Made by a program: the position numbers and the translations under genes. From Paragonimus westermani (Eukaryota; Platyhelminthes; Trematoda; Plagiorchiida; Troglotrematidae), in contig QNGE01002427.1 of NCBI GenBank assembly GCA_008508345.1, positions 8,289 to 72,288 of the forward strand: a DNA stretch of 64,000 nt, given 5' to 3'. Numbering within the stretch: position 1 is the stretch's first letter; each line of letters starts with the position of its first letter. The notes below the pieces were generated by a model. The model was not told the origin of the DNA, made no database searches, and saw nothing but the letters and a program-made list of their open reading frames with translations. Shown here in pieces: positions 1 through 13,462 of this stretch.

Positions 1-1549
1 TGAAACCGTTTACCCGCTCTGACTACACCCACGTGATGTTCGTTCATTTCAATGTTTTATCGCTATGCGAGTGTTTTAGTTAACCGACTGATGGGAATAA
101 ACGAACTGCATGCATCTCACAGTGTACATCCTCTTGCCGTATTGATCAACGTGATTGTGCTGTTGTTTGTTTGTAATGGTTCTTTGATAGCGTGTGTATG
201 GACGAACTCTGGTACACAACAGACAAATTGCTTCATATCCATAATACACCCTCCACCACTTTCACCTCTCAAAGTTTCTCTATAAACAGTTAGACCTATA
301 TTAAATTGCTGTAGGCACATATCTGTTTTCTTAAGTTCTTCTATCGACAATTCCTCAGCATAGTTTTAACCAAAAACTGTATAGGGTGCAGAAGTGTTCG
401 GACATTCTACTCGTTGGTAACGACGCTTTTTACTGTGACAAGCTGCAGATGCTTCGAAAGTTAATGTCATTCTCCTTTCTTGAATGGTTATGTAATTCTC
501 TATCTGTTTTCATACTGACGTGATACTGTAGTGAGGATGAGCGATCGTACTATACTATTAACACAACTCTAATATTTACTAGTGGGGCAACAGCGTCGAT
601 TTGGACACCGAGATGAGCGAGAGGAAAATACAAAAAGGAACATTGGAGCGCATCATCACATGAAATAGTTCTTGCTACATAAAATAACTGAGAACGGGCG
701 TCCGTGGAAACCGTGACGTTTTGAGATTAGTGTCGTACGCAGATGAGTGCTTTTGTTTGTGGTCCTATTGAAATGCATAACCCATGAATTGGTTTTACGA
801 ATAAATAGCTCTTGTGTCATCCGCGTTCTTGACTCCCTACAATACTTATCTGAGGTCCGAAGCTGCTCAACCTGATCATCATTGACGTTAAATGATGTCG
901 CCAAATTGCAACTGGGTAATTGCTTACAGTTCCATGCAGTTTGGTAGATGACTGAATGAGTTTGACTGACTGAAGCTAAAACACCACTACTACCTCTACT
1001 AGACGAAAGTTCATCACGTACGGCTGATTATCTGCCCCGGAAACAGGCGAAACCTTTGGTTTCTCATTTGAAGCGATGACCAATACACAGTAGATGACAA
1101 CAAGTCAATTTACACACAGTTTATAGCTTCGAACTCTGTATAGTGTTATCATACATTTTGGATTGTTGATCATCAGGCCGATCCAGTTATCGAAGGAGCT
1201 AACAGAATAAGATTAAGGTATCGGTCAGACTTGTTACAGACAGACTAGGTCACCGGTGAACGACCTGGATATGGCTTGATTGGTCCGTTAATTCACAACC
1301 GTCCACTGGTTTGACCGTGCATGTTGGCTATTGATCCGGTGGATTTGCGGTCATGGTGGACACAGCACCTCAACAAACCGCTCCCGATGGTATAATACCG
1401 AGTCAGGCAGCCCGAATTTCATAACCTTGGCATCACAGAGTGTTCTTATCCGGACGACCCTTGATAGACTACCTGGCTGGCGGTAAACCTCTTGAAAGCT
1501 TGATCAATTTTCACCTGGTGCCATCTTTCATCCACAAGAGCAAGGATCG
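1..1549. other. Left flank, nothing recognised
   Basis: AT-rich sequence with frequent stops in all frames. Immediately downstream of the Penelope-like remnant (1270-1549) the base composition is richer in GC and may still belong to it, but no endonuclease motif could be read. Confidence 0.4.
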
Positions 1550-2350
1550 CACTACCGACCTATTGTGTTTCCCTGTGCTAAAATTACCGCGGATGATGTT
1601 CCCGGATCTGTTTCGAAAGCTAGAGATGTGGAGAACTGGATACGGAGTTCAGCCATGGCATAGGTTTTGTTGACTGCATGACTGCACCTATCAGTCGGCC
1701 AACCTGCAGCACTTTCGTCTTTGAACGGCACTCGAATAAACACAGGCTTGTTTCTTACCCCGTGCACTTCAGATCGAGATGATGTTCTTATTACAATTCT
1801 GCTAATAAGTTGTTCCGGGTATCCGCTATCATGGAAAATTTTCTCTATAAATTCGAGCTTACTTTCATGCGTGTCCGGCGAACGAATTCTACATTCTCTG
1901 TCATTCAGGCAGTGAGCGGGGTTTCTCTTAAGTTTTAGAGGTAGAAATTGTGAAAGTTTGTGTACCGACCTGTTCAGCTATTCGTCCAATGAATCCTGCA
2001 TTGAACACTGCCGTCTATTCGTCGACGTTAATGAACAGTTAGTAAGAATATTTGGCTTCCTGTATTTCCCTCAAACGTGAGCTTAAATGATGGGCGCGAG
2101 TAAGCTTGGCCGGTACTGTGCACATATTAGTATTCGAGCTGATAATAATGAATACATCATCCGCATATCAATGATATTGACTGGGATGGTTGATGGTAGA
2201 TTGAAGCAGGATGCGTCCAAGCTTCCTCATGAAAACAGACCAGGAGACCCATTGCTAGGCCATCTTTTCAGTGATACAGCACATCGCTGAATAGAAGTTG
2301 TACATCGAATGCGCATCTTCACAGAAGCCTGTTCAATCTCATTATCCTAA
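1550..2350 (-). mobile_element. Penelope-like element fragment, RT palm to post-RT linker, frameshifted
   Basis: Read on the minus strand, three frames give consecutive Penelope-type RT pieces: a FDVQLLFSDVLYH block, then DGLAMG (near 2260), then YADDVFIIIS (YADD at 2156-2167), PSFKLTFEGNTGSQIFLL, RRIDGSVQCRIHW, a KLEFIEKIFHDSGYPEQLI linker and VFIRVPFKDESAAG (1740-1700). The final VNKTYAMAELRIQFSTSLAF block aligns with the segment before GIY-YIG in the 33-kb copy. No endonuclease is seen below 1550. Several frameshifts show it is a remnant, although the catalytic aspartates are preserved as text. Confidence 0.78.
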
Positions 2351-5300
2351 TGCCAGCATCGACTTGGTCTCAGATATGTAGTTAGAGAAAAAATTGGAAG
2401 TTTCTGGCAGCAGCACTTTAGGAAACAACCACACTGCCGCTAATGAGCATGATTTCTGTGAATTCATTCCTTTATACACCTAACAAATTTAAACGTATTA
2501 ATTAGACTGAATGCGGCAGTTGCATTTCAGATGAGTTAGAACAGTTTCATCAGTCATTTTGCCGGTGAGTGGTAAGGGGAAGTTACCATAACAAATACTA
2601 GATGAACTGGCACACTCGGTATATGAACTTTTCTTAGGTCATAGGAACGGGGCATAGTAGAACTCTGTGGCTGTAGTTTCTCATATATCGAGGTGGTTAG
2701 CAACTTTCTGTCATTTTGATGACTTGAGGCACTTGGCGAACTGATGTTCTGCGTAATCAGTTTCTTTCCTTTTGTTGGTGACTTTAGGAAACTTGCTCTG
2801 GTGTGTGAGAATACTACTCAGTTTTTCAATGTACTAGCTTTTATTCATGATGACAGTTTCAGCTTTATTACCTGGTCTGCTGAGAAAAATGTCTGGATTC
2901 TGTTGAAGCTTCTTCAGCGAATCCATATGTTCCTTTGTCAACTGTCCTGTCCGTCGCGATGTACGTTTATGACTCAGCTGACAGCAGTTAAGTATAGTTT
3001 GAAATAACACAAGGTCGTCTTGCGAGTGTGAGGTCAAACCTCAGGTTGCATCTCAGGTTCTAGGCATTCCTTGTTATGTTGTAGACAGCAAAGTGTGAAA
3101 CATAATGAGAGCGCCTTGGTTGTAATACAATGAATTATTAAAAACATATGTTTGTCCGTATGTTCTTATTCTCATTTCACTGAGCAAGGTTGGGACGCTG
3201 ATTAATATCCGACTGAAGTGTGTCCTGTTTGTGCTGCTCCGTTCAATCCGCATAGCAGCTTGCGTGCACTCTACCTATCTGCTAGCAATGAGAATGACTC
3301 CGCTTGTAGTGATCTGGTTGATCAGCTTCAGTGGATCTTAAACCACTGAACCAGAAATTGGTGCTTTCTTTCAAGACATCAGTGGCTGAATACCACCGAT
3401 TTTTGTAGCTAATGACGGACACCAATCATCCTTAAATAGTCTTTCATAATTACCCGGAAACTTGATACTTCACTTGTGGTTTTGTGACACTGAGAATGAT
3501 TGGAAACTAAAATAAGCATGTCTTTAGATTACCGCTGCCCACGTACAGAATCTGAAACCACAATACTGCTACACGCAGAAACACCAACCATCCATGTTAA
3601 ATCGTTCCTGGCGATTTAGGGGTAATTCACTCAGTGACGCATACTCGACAATCCCAATAATGCTTATTCAGATGGTCGGGTTAACGGGACTATCTTCCAA
3701 GTCCAAAAAACGTCAGAAAAGACCATCAAAAGGATTGGAATTTATACAATACTATTGAGTAAAATTACACTAAATGTGCTATCTCACCTTGAATTTGAAT
3801 TAATCGGATACACAAATTATTCAATAGGAAGGCGTTCAAAATGGCGTTCAAAACACGAATCTGCCAACTATCACCAGTCAACAGGAAATGAGCTCATATA
3901 AACAATTGGGTGCGGATGAGTGTGGATACGTCTCAAACAATACCAAGAAGAGAAGTTTTAATAGATAAGCAATGATAGTTGTAAAAGAAAGATAGTAAAT
4001 ACTGTGTAGTTATGGTACAAATTTCATCACGATCGTTTACTGCACACAGCAGGGATTAATAAAGTCACATTTGGGATCGACTTTTTACAAACAAACCAAA
4101 CACGCCTCAACGAATTCATTGCTTCGTATCATACCAAATCAAGACAACAAACGTACCAGACGAACTTCAACGGATCCAACAATCTGTGTTACACTGGTCG
4201 CCCACAAGATCCGAATCTTTTCTCAAGTTTGTCTGTCATGTGCTAACAGCAATCTGTTGACTACACATCGTGATATTTAAGCTGATACCAAAAGCCTGTA
4301 CAGAGCAGCCTGAATGAAACTGATTGTGAAACATATGGTTTAAGAGATTTCGTTGATCTGACAGCTTGTAGTTTGGTTATGCGTACTTTACACGTGTCAG
4401 TCGTATGGTTGAAATGTAATGACGATGACATGGAACAAACTATCTGATGCCAGTCAAAATTCTGGTGGCATTTGACTAGGCGTGTACGATTACTCGAGTC
4501 TTCATTCTGAGCAAAATATAAAATTTCATTTTTCTGATGTATAGTTTTGTGTTTGCTCATAAAACGCTATGAACGGTGACAGAACAGATAATGATACCCC
4601 ATTCGGTATTGCATGTAGATGAGGTGCTCAAACTGGGAAATTTTCATATTTACCACTGACATGCGACGTAGCCTCATCATATGGGGGTTTTGGCTAGAAC
4701 ACCCGGCGCAAAACCTGTTTGTACGTATCTAGAGTAATACCTTGTTAGTAAACCTCTGAATTTACATCATTTGGGCCACCGGACTGGCGGCCGATGCTCA
4801 TTCAGCTTCCGGTACCTCACCATCGCAAGTCATTACAGTATCGTGAGTTGCTGATTTGAGACAAGGGCTTGACACACGCGTTCAAAAAGCCCAACAGCAT
4901 CTTAATCTCTACAACTATTCCAGCACAGCTGGAAGTACCTTAAACTTTCACATCCACCATTTGCCAGCTAGTGCTTATTGCATATCTGAAGAGCTTGCTT
5001 TAACAGCCGTGGACGAGTTCATTTTTTACCATGCAACTTTTGTTCTTTCGCATTCCTACTCTTGCAGAAAATGACTTAATCAATACTGTCAGAAGGCGCA
5101 TCTCCTAACGTGACAGTCAGGACGCATCACGCCAAATCAATCGACCGGCCCAGCTCAGTTGCTATGGTCGTGTGTGGTGGTATGGTCCCACTCAGCCAAT
5201 TAGATCGCAAGCGTGCGGTCGAGCTCCTGTGCGCTATCTGGTCAGTCTATTTTCTCGCGTCTGCCCTCTGGTGGCCCCAGTAACGTGATTTGTTCTGACA

Positions 5301-6481
5301 CCCTGACTGCCATCTATGACTCTCTCGATTGATTCCCTTCGTGTCTGTCGCCCATCTATGGTAATCGTTTGTCCTATGAATCTAGAGCTTCTGTGGTCTG
5401 AGTTTTGTCTTGCTCGCCCAATAAACAGTGCAGCCGCGTCTCTTCTGATTTCTCGTTTTTGGGGTCAAGCGACTGGGCGCGTACCAAAGGGGACGATCCA
5501 ATAAATACACTCTGCTGAATGTGGGGTAATCTATCTGGATCCATATTTGTAAACTCTCCGTATTAGCTGCTGAACATTTCAGTACCCGATGAATCTAACT
5601 CTTACAGAACCAATTAAACTCGAAAGTGCCAAAAATGTGAGCCCATCTGTTTAATGCTTGGTCCCAAACAGTTGACCTGCCTCATACTAAAGGGGACCAA
5701 TATTTGGCGTGTTTGAACGTCAACCGTAAAACCCACCATCATTAATATGCGTCCATGTGACTGCATCTGGAGACCCATGACAAGTAAAGAAAACAAGGTT
5801 TTCCAGTGGATTCTCACTGAACAGTACTATACGGGATAGCACGAACTGTTTGTGAAAATACGTGCATTCACCCAGGTTGGTAAGAGATATGACACCTAAA
5901 CGGTATTTCCAAAAAACGGAGACATACACAACCGGTAATACTTCTTGTTACATTCTTTTTTTAATACAAATCTTCGCAACATTCCTCACAGTGTACGGTG
6001 TTGAATGTCTCTGGGGGTTGTATGGAAGAAGAATGGGTGTAGAATTGAAGGCAAACATTAAGATGATCACAACATACAAATTACATGCAGCGAAACACAA
6101 GAGAATGAGACAAACTGCCAGACAGAGAACAGAAGAGAGAAATCAATGTATTGTTCGCAATAACCGTTAGATAAAACTCGTTTTTTCAGAGTTGTATTCC
6201 CATTTGTCTTCTGGAACGTTACTATCCCCTTTGAGAGGCACTGTGAAACCGAAGGATATTAGAATGAGAATGGGTCGAACGTGGACACATCGAATAGAAG
6301 AATCGTAGACAGTGGCAAAAGAGTGAGAAATTTGGTCATTTTTAATATAAACAAAAAACGAATCACAGGGTTTGCAAAAGGGACGTTGAATTGTCCAAAA
6401 TGCTGAATGATATGGTGAGCAAGCAAGGCTGAAGTGAGAGGCGTTGTAGTATGTGCTCATTATGTGTATGTTTGTGCGTAC

Positions 6482-6497
6482 GTGTGTGTGTGTGTGC
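6482..6497. repeat. (GT)n microsatellite
   Basis: About eight GT units in the TTBK downstream flank. Likely polymorphic; no function implied. Confidence 0.8.
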
Positions 6498-6879
6498 ACT
6501 TACAATTATGTGAGAGCATTAAAACATTCCACCAGCGTTCGGAATACATTTGTATCAGTCAAGTGTAAGCTTGAGAGTTTGTGTTCCTAGAGAGTGGAAC
6601 TGTTAGATCGTGTGTGTTTAGTGTTGTGAAACTTCAAAACTTTGTTTACACTATTTGATTTCAGACAAGCAGCTTTACTGTTTTGAGTTGTCTAGTGTTT
6701 CTGACCTTGAAAATCTTGTTTTGAGTTATAAAGTCAAGTACGAAAGGAATAGAAGAACCTAAACGGAAAAGGAGACTGTGATTTCGAGTTGACTGAAAGA
6801 TAATTCTAATCCAACAAAAATCTGAAATAGCACTCGTTGTAGCATTGTTGCATATCGATGAGTTAAACATAAAGATGTC

Positions 6880-6885
6880 TTTAAT
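6880..6885 (-). terminator. Candidate polyadenylation signal of the TTBK gene (ATTAAA)
   Basis: ATTAAA on the minus strand about 130 nt past the exon 4 stop. It is the second-commonest animal poly(A) hexamer. No AATAAA was noticed between the stop and about 6600. A hexamer in AT-rich DNA is weak evidence by itself. Confidence 0.25.
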
Positions 6886-7017
6886 ACTTTTTGGTATACT
6901 GGCTCTAATATCAGTAAAGATAGATCTTTCTTGGAAGACTTTAAAAAAGAAGTGATAAATTAGGTTTTGTTTCCAAAACGTCCACGAAAATCCATCGGGG
7001 ATTGTACAGAAGAGTAG

Positions 7018-7884
7018 TCAAAGATTTGGTTGGCGATTGTGGTGATCGTATAACATCAGGTTTGGTCTGAGCCGCTTTCTGTAGATAGGATGCGCACAGG
7101 TGGCATGGGGCATGAAAACGGGTGTTAACGCGCCCTGCAAGATCGCACCGGTGGACAATGAACCCGAACTGCCATGACATGCTCGATATTTTCGTGTGCC
7201 GCAAAATTCAGGCTCTTTGACTACCTTCTGTTGCTCTTGACATGGTTCCTGGACGTACACGCTCCTCTGCTGATGCACAAGACGTGTCAGGCATCGATCT
7301 GCTGAGTGCGGTCTCGGAGCACAGGGGCGAAGGCGCACACAGCTTATGTCCTGAGCCGTACCGATTGGGGAGCTGGCTTCACCTGAGTAACTCGATTCAC
7401 TGTGCAAGCGCGATCGGGTACGTCCAGACCGCAAAGTCGCACTTAGACGTTTACCAACTGGTCCGAAATGCTCCGTAGAATTGTGTCCTGCCTGGTTATT
7501 CTGTTCTTCCGTCAGCGTTATCGGCACTGGCTTGGGTTGCTCAACTTTTTTCTTGGTCATTAGGGCACCACCAGCAATCGGTGTTCGAGGGACCAACACA
7601 GAACTTGACCTCAGAGTAGTTCTCAGCGGTGGCCGTGTTGTAAGTGCCTGTCTATGTTCTTTGCCAGCTTGTACGAGGGTGCTCACGAGGTCGGAACTCA
7701 AGGGTTTTTTGTGTGTCACTGACATGCGGTAAAATGAATCATTTGCACTGTCATTGATTGGTTGTGAATTTGATCGTCTAGTACCCCATGCCTTCGTGTT
7801 AGGAAGTAATGTCTGGCGTTGGGTCGAATTCGGTGATTTTTTGCAGTCCGACGTTTGCGTAGTAATCCCTTTTTGCGTTTGTTG
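7018..7884 (-). CDS. TTBK: Tau-tubulin kinase, coding exon 4: C-terminal tail and stop
   Basis: Residues 1257-1544. The acceptor TTTTGTTCGTTAG is followed by CAACAAACGCAA in phase 0, which fits exon 3, and the frame then runs 288 codons to TGA. The product is basic and Ser/Thr-rich (for example KRLSATLRSGRTRSRLHSES and VPRTPIAGGALMTKKKVEQP); no domain is recognised. The last 60 or so residues are less certain. After about 7220 a second frame stays open to 6941 with a composition more like the rest of the tail. An intron from AAG|GTAGTC (donor at 7224) to CTATCTACAG (exon resuming at 7078) would switch into it in phase. Joining all four exons gives 1,545 codons including the stop, which is longer than the roughly 1,240-1,320 residues I recall for the human TTBKs. 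Confidence 0.72.
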   Translation of the reverse strand, partial: QQTQKGITTQTSDCKKSPNSTQRQTLLPNTKAWGTRRSNSQPINDSANDSFYRMSVTHKKPLSSDLVSTLVQAGKEHRQALTTRPPLRTTLRSSSVLVPRTPIAGGALMTKKKVEQPKPVPITLTEEQNNQAGHNSTEHFGPVGKRLSATLRSGRTRSRLHSESSYSGEASSPIGTAQDISCVRLRPCAPRPHSADRCLTRLVHQQRSVYVQEPCQEQQKVVKEPEFCGTRKYRACHGSSGSLSTGAILQGALTPVFMPHATCAHPIYRKRLRPNLMLYDHHNRQPNL

Positions 7885-10800
7885 CTAACGAACAAAAGTA
7901 ATGAAGAAAGGTCAGTGTTGTAATCAATCATAATTAACATTATAATGAAAGAAGCTTACACGTTATAGCGACTACTAGGCATAGACAGAAATAAGTGAAG
8001 CATAGAACGATAATGTTTGATAGGTATTACTTACATAATTTACTTACTCAAGACATTATTAATATATCAGCCTTTTTCATATAAAGTCTTATGAAAGAGA
8101 CAAGTGTTTCTGAACAACGTAAAGTACGTAGAAGCAGAGGACACTTGGAACTAATGCACGATCATTACGTGTAGTATACAGTTAAGCTCACATCACTGTC
8201 CATCGGGTGGAGTCTTGAAGTGAACTAATTGTGTGGTTCCACGCAGAGTTTTGGACATCCAGCTTCGAACAAACTAAGTGGGCTAGTACATGACCAGACA
8301 AAAGAAGTCCGCTTCATAGCAGAATTCACACTTCAGTTGAATTACATGTAAACTCAAAATGGAAAAGCCAGAAGAACGGAGATGCAGTTAGTTCTACTGA
8401 AACGTTTTTATTTCTAATGTTTCATTTCTTGCCTCTTAGATGTAGCGCTGTTTGAACATTGTTACGACGTTTCAGTTGGAAATGGAGTGAAAGCACATTA
8501 CGTCAATCACGAACAGTCATAACCACGATGAGTGTGACTAACAAGTTTTGACGGATCACCACGGCCGACGTAGTCAAGAACTATTTTTCTTCGCTCTCTT
8601 GGAGAATACTGTGGACAGGCGATTTCATTCCAACCTCCGAATCGATTTATATTGAAGCTTGACGTTAGATAAAATACACAGTGGCGAGACAGCGTAGGAA
8701 AGATTGAACACACGCTAGCTAAAACTACCGTTGGCAATCTCAGACTGAAAATTAATCGGAAAACCCAATTGGTTGTCCAAACACTGACTATAATGATCAA
8801 TCAGACCCAAGCCAAACAGATAAAAATGTTTGCAACAACCAAAAGTGGACCACCTCAAACGATGCACGCAGAATTTGACTCGTGAAAATGTGATGTTTCA
8901 TTGGTACAGTCCACACATTTTCCAAAACAATCTCACTTGTTTGGCATTATCGTGTCGGTTTCTTGCAAACCTCACTGGCCAGACCATTTATCACGATTCT
9001 TTCTGTTCTAGTTTGTGTCTATTGGAACAAGCCACACAGTATGCAGTTGCGCACATGTTGAAGCAAACGACTTCAAACACATACACGATCTTACTTTGAG
9101 CCGAACGTGTTTGGTAAGCCGGGCTGCCGTACATGTCTCAGCTCGATGTTACTCTACCACAGAAAACAAAATAGGAGGCTTTTGGACCCCGGACAATCAC
9201 TTTAACAGAACCACAAGAACAGCAAAAGGTATCAACTGCGAAAGCGTTATCGACGCAGAGATGTAAACAGTATCCCGACAACATAGTCTGAAAAGTTGAG
9301 TTCATTTTCTCCGTTGACACTAGAATGACCAACTGGTTATTTTTGGTAACTGCTCCAACTTTTCACACAGGGAAGAGTCATACGGGATTGAACCGAGTAG
9401 CCCAAGAATTCTGACAGTCTCTTCTGTTGGATATCAATATAGTTAAACATGTGGCTTCTTGGTTAAGAGTAGGTAACAGAACGGCACATACTATCAGAAG
9501 CCACACAGAGTTCATTTATTTTATGTAGTGAGGACAACTATGGCGGACTGTTAGCTGTTAGGCAACAATTGGTAGGGGCTACAAAAAGATCTGTGCTTCA
9601 CTAGTACCAAATAAGAATATTGGGAATTATGCGAAGTTATCTACTCTTTGAACATAGTATGACCAACGCCTGTGCCTAATCAGAGCATAACAGACACGAG
9701 CCATACATTGTGAGCGCATGGCTTTTGTTTTTACTGCGCAGCATCGAGATGGTGGAGAACGTTGACCTAGCATGAGCTTCTGCAATGAAAGCACACATCA
9801 ACCTCGCAAACGACTGCGATTTCGGTCTATTTGATTGATTGCGGACTCGTGTCCCATATACCGTCAGGCTGGTGTGGAATCCTCACCTCGGACACCAAGT
9901 TTCTGCAATTTAGATCGTACAGTCGGTCGGCATCAAGTGACAACGTTGCACTGCCGAACCAGCAAAGCAGCGACAAAAAGGCCATATCACGTGACGTTCA
10001 CTTATACAAAAGCTGATCACGTGGGCCAAGGCAGAAAACGCTCCCCGGGAGTTGTGCCAACATCAGCAGTGAGCGCAATACATATATCGGTGGTCCATGC
10101 AGGATGGAGTAGGTGGACGACATTATTTTACTTAGTTCATCTGTAGTCCATGCAGTTCATGTCGTAGAAGGTTTTCAAAAACCTGAAAGCTTTAAAAAGC
10201 TTAGACAATCAGAAGTTATGTAAGGTTGAAATGTAAAACCAATCAAATGAATATTCTTTTCCAGTGTACTGTTAACAATCGTCGAACCATAGTTATCTAT
10301 CAGTGAATACCACAACTCAGCATTCCGTTACCATCAGTAACCACGGATAAAAAACTGCTGCACCCCGATGTCTAACCACACTTCGTAAATTTATCCTCAT
10401 TTCTTTCGATCATAACAAGTTGTTTTTCTCGTTGTTATTAGTAACTTTCCTGGCAGATGGCGATTTCGACAAAATTTTCGTGTTCATCTCGGTCATACGA
10501 TACCGCATCACAAACCAGTCCGTCTGAACATGACAATTCGGCGTGCAGTTGTGAAAAGTCAAAGCGCGAAATACGTGATGTTCTAAAAGCATTCAGACGC
10601 AGCTTGTTTGCAGCCGGTTTAGAAAGGCTCCGTTTCAGTGACCGATAAATTAGGTCGACTGGAGGACATATTGCGTCATAGTTCAACAGAGTGCATCACA
10701 AATCAAGGTGTGCTGAGGTTCCGTAGGCTGCTTTCAAGAAAGTAAAATGATTAATATCATTTTTCCATCCCTTTATTCATGGTGGACCCAAAGAGGGTGT

Positions 10801-13462
10801 TGAACATACTCCACTACCAGTTATCTTACCATGGTAACAATGTGGCAGATCAGCTATTCAAACAATTGAAGACGTGTTCAGTAGAACAGCATCTGACATC
10901 TCAAAAAATGATGGTTTACATCACCACAGCCGCAATGTGTTGCTGTCAGAATTTCGATTCAAGTGTCATTCCATTTGCGTGACCATTTTTATGTGCACCC
11001 CGTTTCGTTTGATTCGCGTTACGGTTACAAATTTCCACTCATCTCCGCTTTTGCTGCAGACATCTGTATTTTTATGATCGAGTAGCATTCATCTATTTGG
11101 TGTGAGCGATGCAAAAGTGCTCGCAAAACGTACACGTCCTGTCTTTTTTCTATCCGAGTTTATTTAGTTGGAATACAGCCAAAGCGCAGAGTTTTCACGA
11201 GCAGATCGCGTTTGTGCTATCAAATCCACTCAAACACCTATCGATAATACAAGTGTGATGCCATCTGGTGACGTTGGCGAATCCGGCGTGAGCTGTTTGA
11301 GAAACCGCGCTTGGGTGGCCAGTAACCTGGACCATTTTGTGGGTTCATAATGACACACAAGGTTGGGCGGATAACTGAGGCCAAATGTGAAATTTCTGAG
11401 CCACAAATGTGGCTTCATAATATAAGCGATGGAACGCATACCCTGTTTGACATGGTGTTTTTTTCGGTGGTCCGAATCCAACTGAAGACAAGTTAGTCAC
11501 AAATTCACATGCTGGTCTCCAAATTGTCATATATGCCGCACTACTTATGAGTAATACATTTCTGTATGTACTTAAAGCCGTCAAATTTATCGAGGCCACA
11601 GTCAACCTATAATGGTGGCGACCGAGCATGGCTAAATTTTTGGGGCTACGCTTATTCACACGAATCTGCAACCCCAACTATCGTTTTGAAGAGAGTGAAG
11701 GCATGGTCCCGTCCTATAGAATAACCGGAGAAAAGTATCCTTTTGCTGGTAAAACAACGCAGTCGAAATGGCAACTTGGCAGAGTAAAGACTGACAACAT
11801 TAGTAACTACTTTCCGTCATGGTTTAACGTCAGGATGCTTTTGAAGAATATTGCATGCTCTGTAGCAGAACAACACCTCGCAGTGACTGGTTATATATGC
11901 GAAACAGTCACTCGACAGCTACGAGATGAGGTGACGGAAAATCGGGTTAATATTATTTAATCATAGACACAATGATATGTCATGACTTTTTAACATCAAT
12001 ATCAGTCGAATACACAAAGATTGTATGGTTGAAGGTACTGATCTTCTCGGTCCACGTACACCATCCACGAGTGTTGAACTTCGTGTTCAACAGAGATGTG
12101 CGTTGTGGAGGTAACAAATCCAGATTTTTACAGGTCTGTACACAGTTATCCAAATCAGAGATTCACTCAACTCCAACGAGTGGCTAAAATTGAAGTTACA
12201 TGAACATGTCTTGGGGACTTATGATTCGTTAGACGCCATCCATACACTTTACATTCCTAAATTTTACTGTCCACTCAAAGATGTTTAAATTTGATTTTAA
12301 AATCAGTACATATGTCTATAGAGCTTCTGTTACCAAACTACTTCAGCAGTTTATTTCACTTCATACAGTATGCGTAAAAGGGTATATGTAAAACGGTAAA
12401 CTGCATATTTTGGTTACAAGTTCGAGGTAATTGTCGTATATTTTCATTCAGCTTCAAGCCTTAGCCGTTTTACTGATTACCGAAAGAACAAGATAGATTT
12501 CTGGTAAGTGTTCGTGTTTACATCCATGTATATGGAAGGGGTACATATAAGTTTTTCACTTCCTGTCTAAGTTAATCAGGGCCCTCATTTGAAACCCTGA
12601 GCTTTTCACAACAGGCTCCATGTTGTAAGACCATTATCAATACTATGCAGAGTATTCAGGTTTGACTGCAAACAGAACAGGATTGAAAAGGTAACATGTG
12701 TGTTACACACAAAGTTTTCCGAGTATTCGCTGATTCTTTCTTTATGAACGAATAAATGAGTGGTCGGGGATTTTCATCTGCTGGCCATATCCGTTGGGTT
12801 CAACTGTAGCGCTGGTATGTTCTGATTTACAACACTGAAATGATAATGACATACGAAAATAGTATATGCTTGAAAAGCTCCATCATCTCGAATGAAGTCC
12901 GGAAGGCTATTTAAAATCTGTTTAGGTGCTGTCATCCACGAAGAACGGATGCTCGAGTCCCTTGCTTTGTTGTTGTTGTTTGAATTTTCACAATCCTGTG
13001 TGATACACGTTTGATAAGATACAGAACAAACCATAAAATCAACTTAATGGATCTTTCACCAGTCTATTTCACGTAAAAATAATCTACTTGACTAATTATT
13101 CAGACCAAAAGTAACTAATTATGAATGACACGATGGTATATTCGGATTTTCAGGATGGATTTGTGTGTCCATGACTCACTAGTGTCGTACAAATATCGGC
13201 ATGGTGCTATGCAACCTGCTATAAAAATAACAATCTACTTGAAAAAAACTTAGAGTAGAACCCTGTAGTGGTTGCCTGATAGCAGCCTTCATTTTCAGTT
13301 CACCTGGCACACAACAGTTTATAAAGCAACAAACTTTAGGCAGTTTATCCACGTGCATTTTCGTATGTTTTAGAATGTGCTGTATTGTGAAGTAAACGGT
13401 CGTTTTTAATTCAGAAAATGTCCTACTTAGTACATAAATATTTTATTAATGATTAGACTTAC
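7885..13462 (-). other. TTBK intron 3 (5.6 kb)
   Basis: Bounded by GTAAGT (donor, 13462) and TTTTGTTCGTTAG (acceptor, 7885). AT-rich, with scattered stops in all frames. It holds one tRNA-like repeat copy at 11271-11505. Elsewhere (7885-11270 and 11506-13462) I see no protein domain, RNA gene or clear mobile element. The 110-codon frame at 11628-11960 has no recognisable motif and is not annotated as a gene. Confidence 0.75.
11271..11505 (+). repeat. tRNA-like repeat (family 1), diverged copy in intron 3
   Basis: The order of blocks matches the 19.5-kb copy: GGCGTGAGCTGTTTGAGAAA, later CCAAATGTGAAATTTCTGAG, GGCTTCATAATATAAGCGAT in the acceptor and D-arm position, and GTGGTCCGAATCCAACTGAAG in the T-arm position. 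The tRNA-like part has lost its pairing, while the 5' extension is well kept. Confidence 0.75.

Larger units (their letters stand above)
2351..7017. other. TTBK downstream flank, no gene recognised
   Basis: Contains the presumed TTBK 3' end (candidate ATTAAA at 6880-6885), a GT microsatellite at 6482 and otherwise AT-rich, stop-dense sequence. A block at about 5110-5510 is clearly richer in GC than its surroundings and ends close to AATAAA (5501); it may be a repeat such as a solo LTR, but no matching second copy or terminal repeat was found here. Confidence 0.4.

Noticed and set aside
7242..7732. Two plus-strand frames of 78 and 83 codons
   Set aside because: Antisense shadows of TTBK exon 4.
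11628..11960. 110-codon plus-strand open frame in intron 3
   Set aside because: No motif recognised; its start lies just past a decayed tRNA-like repeat. Chance length.
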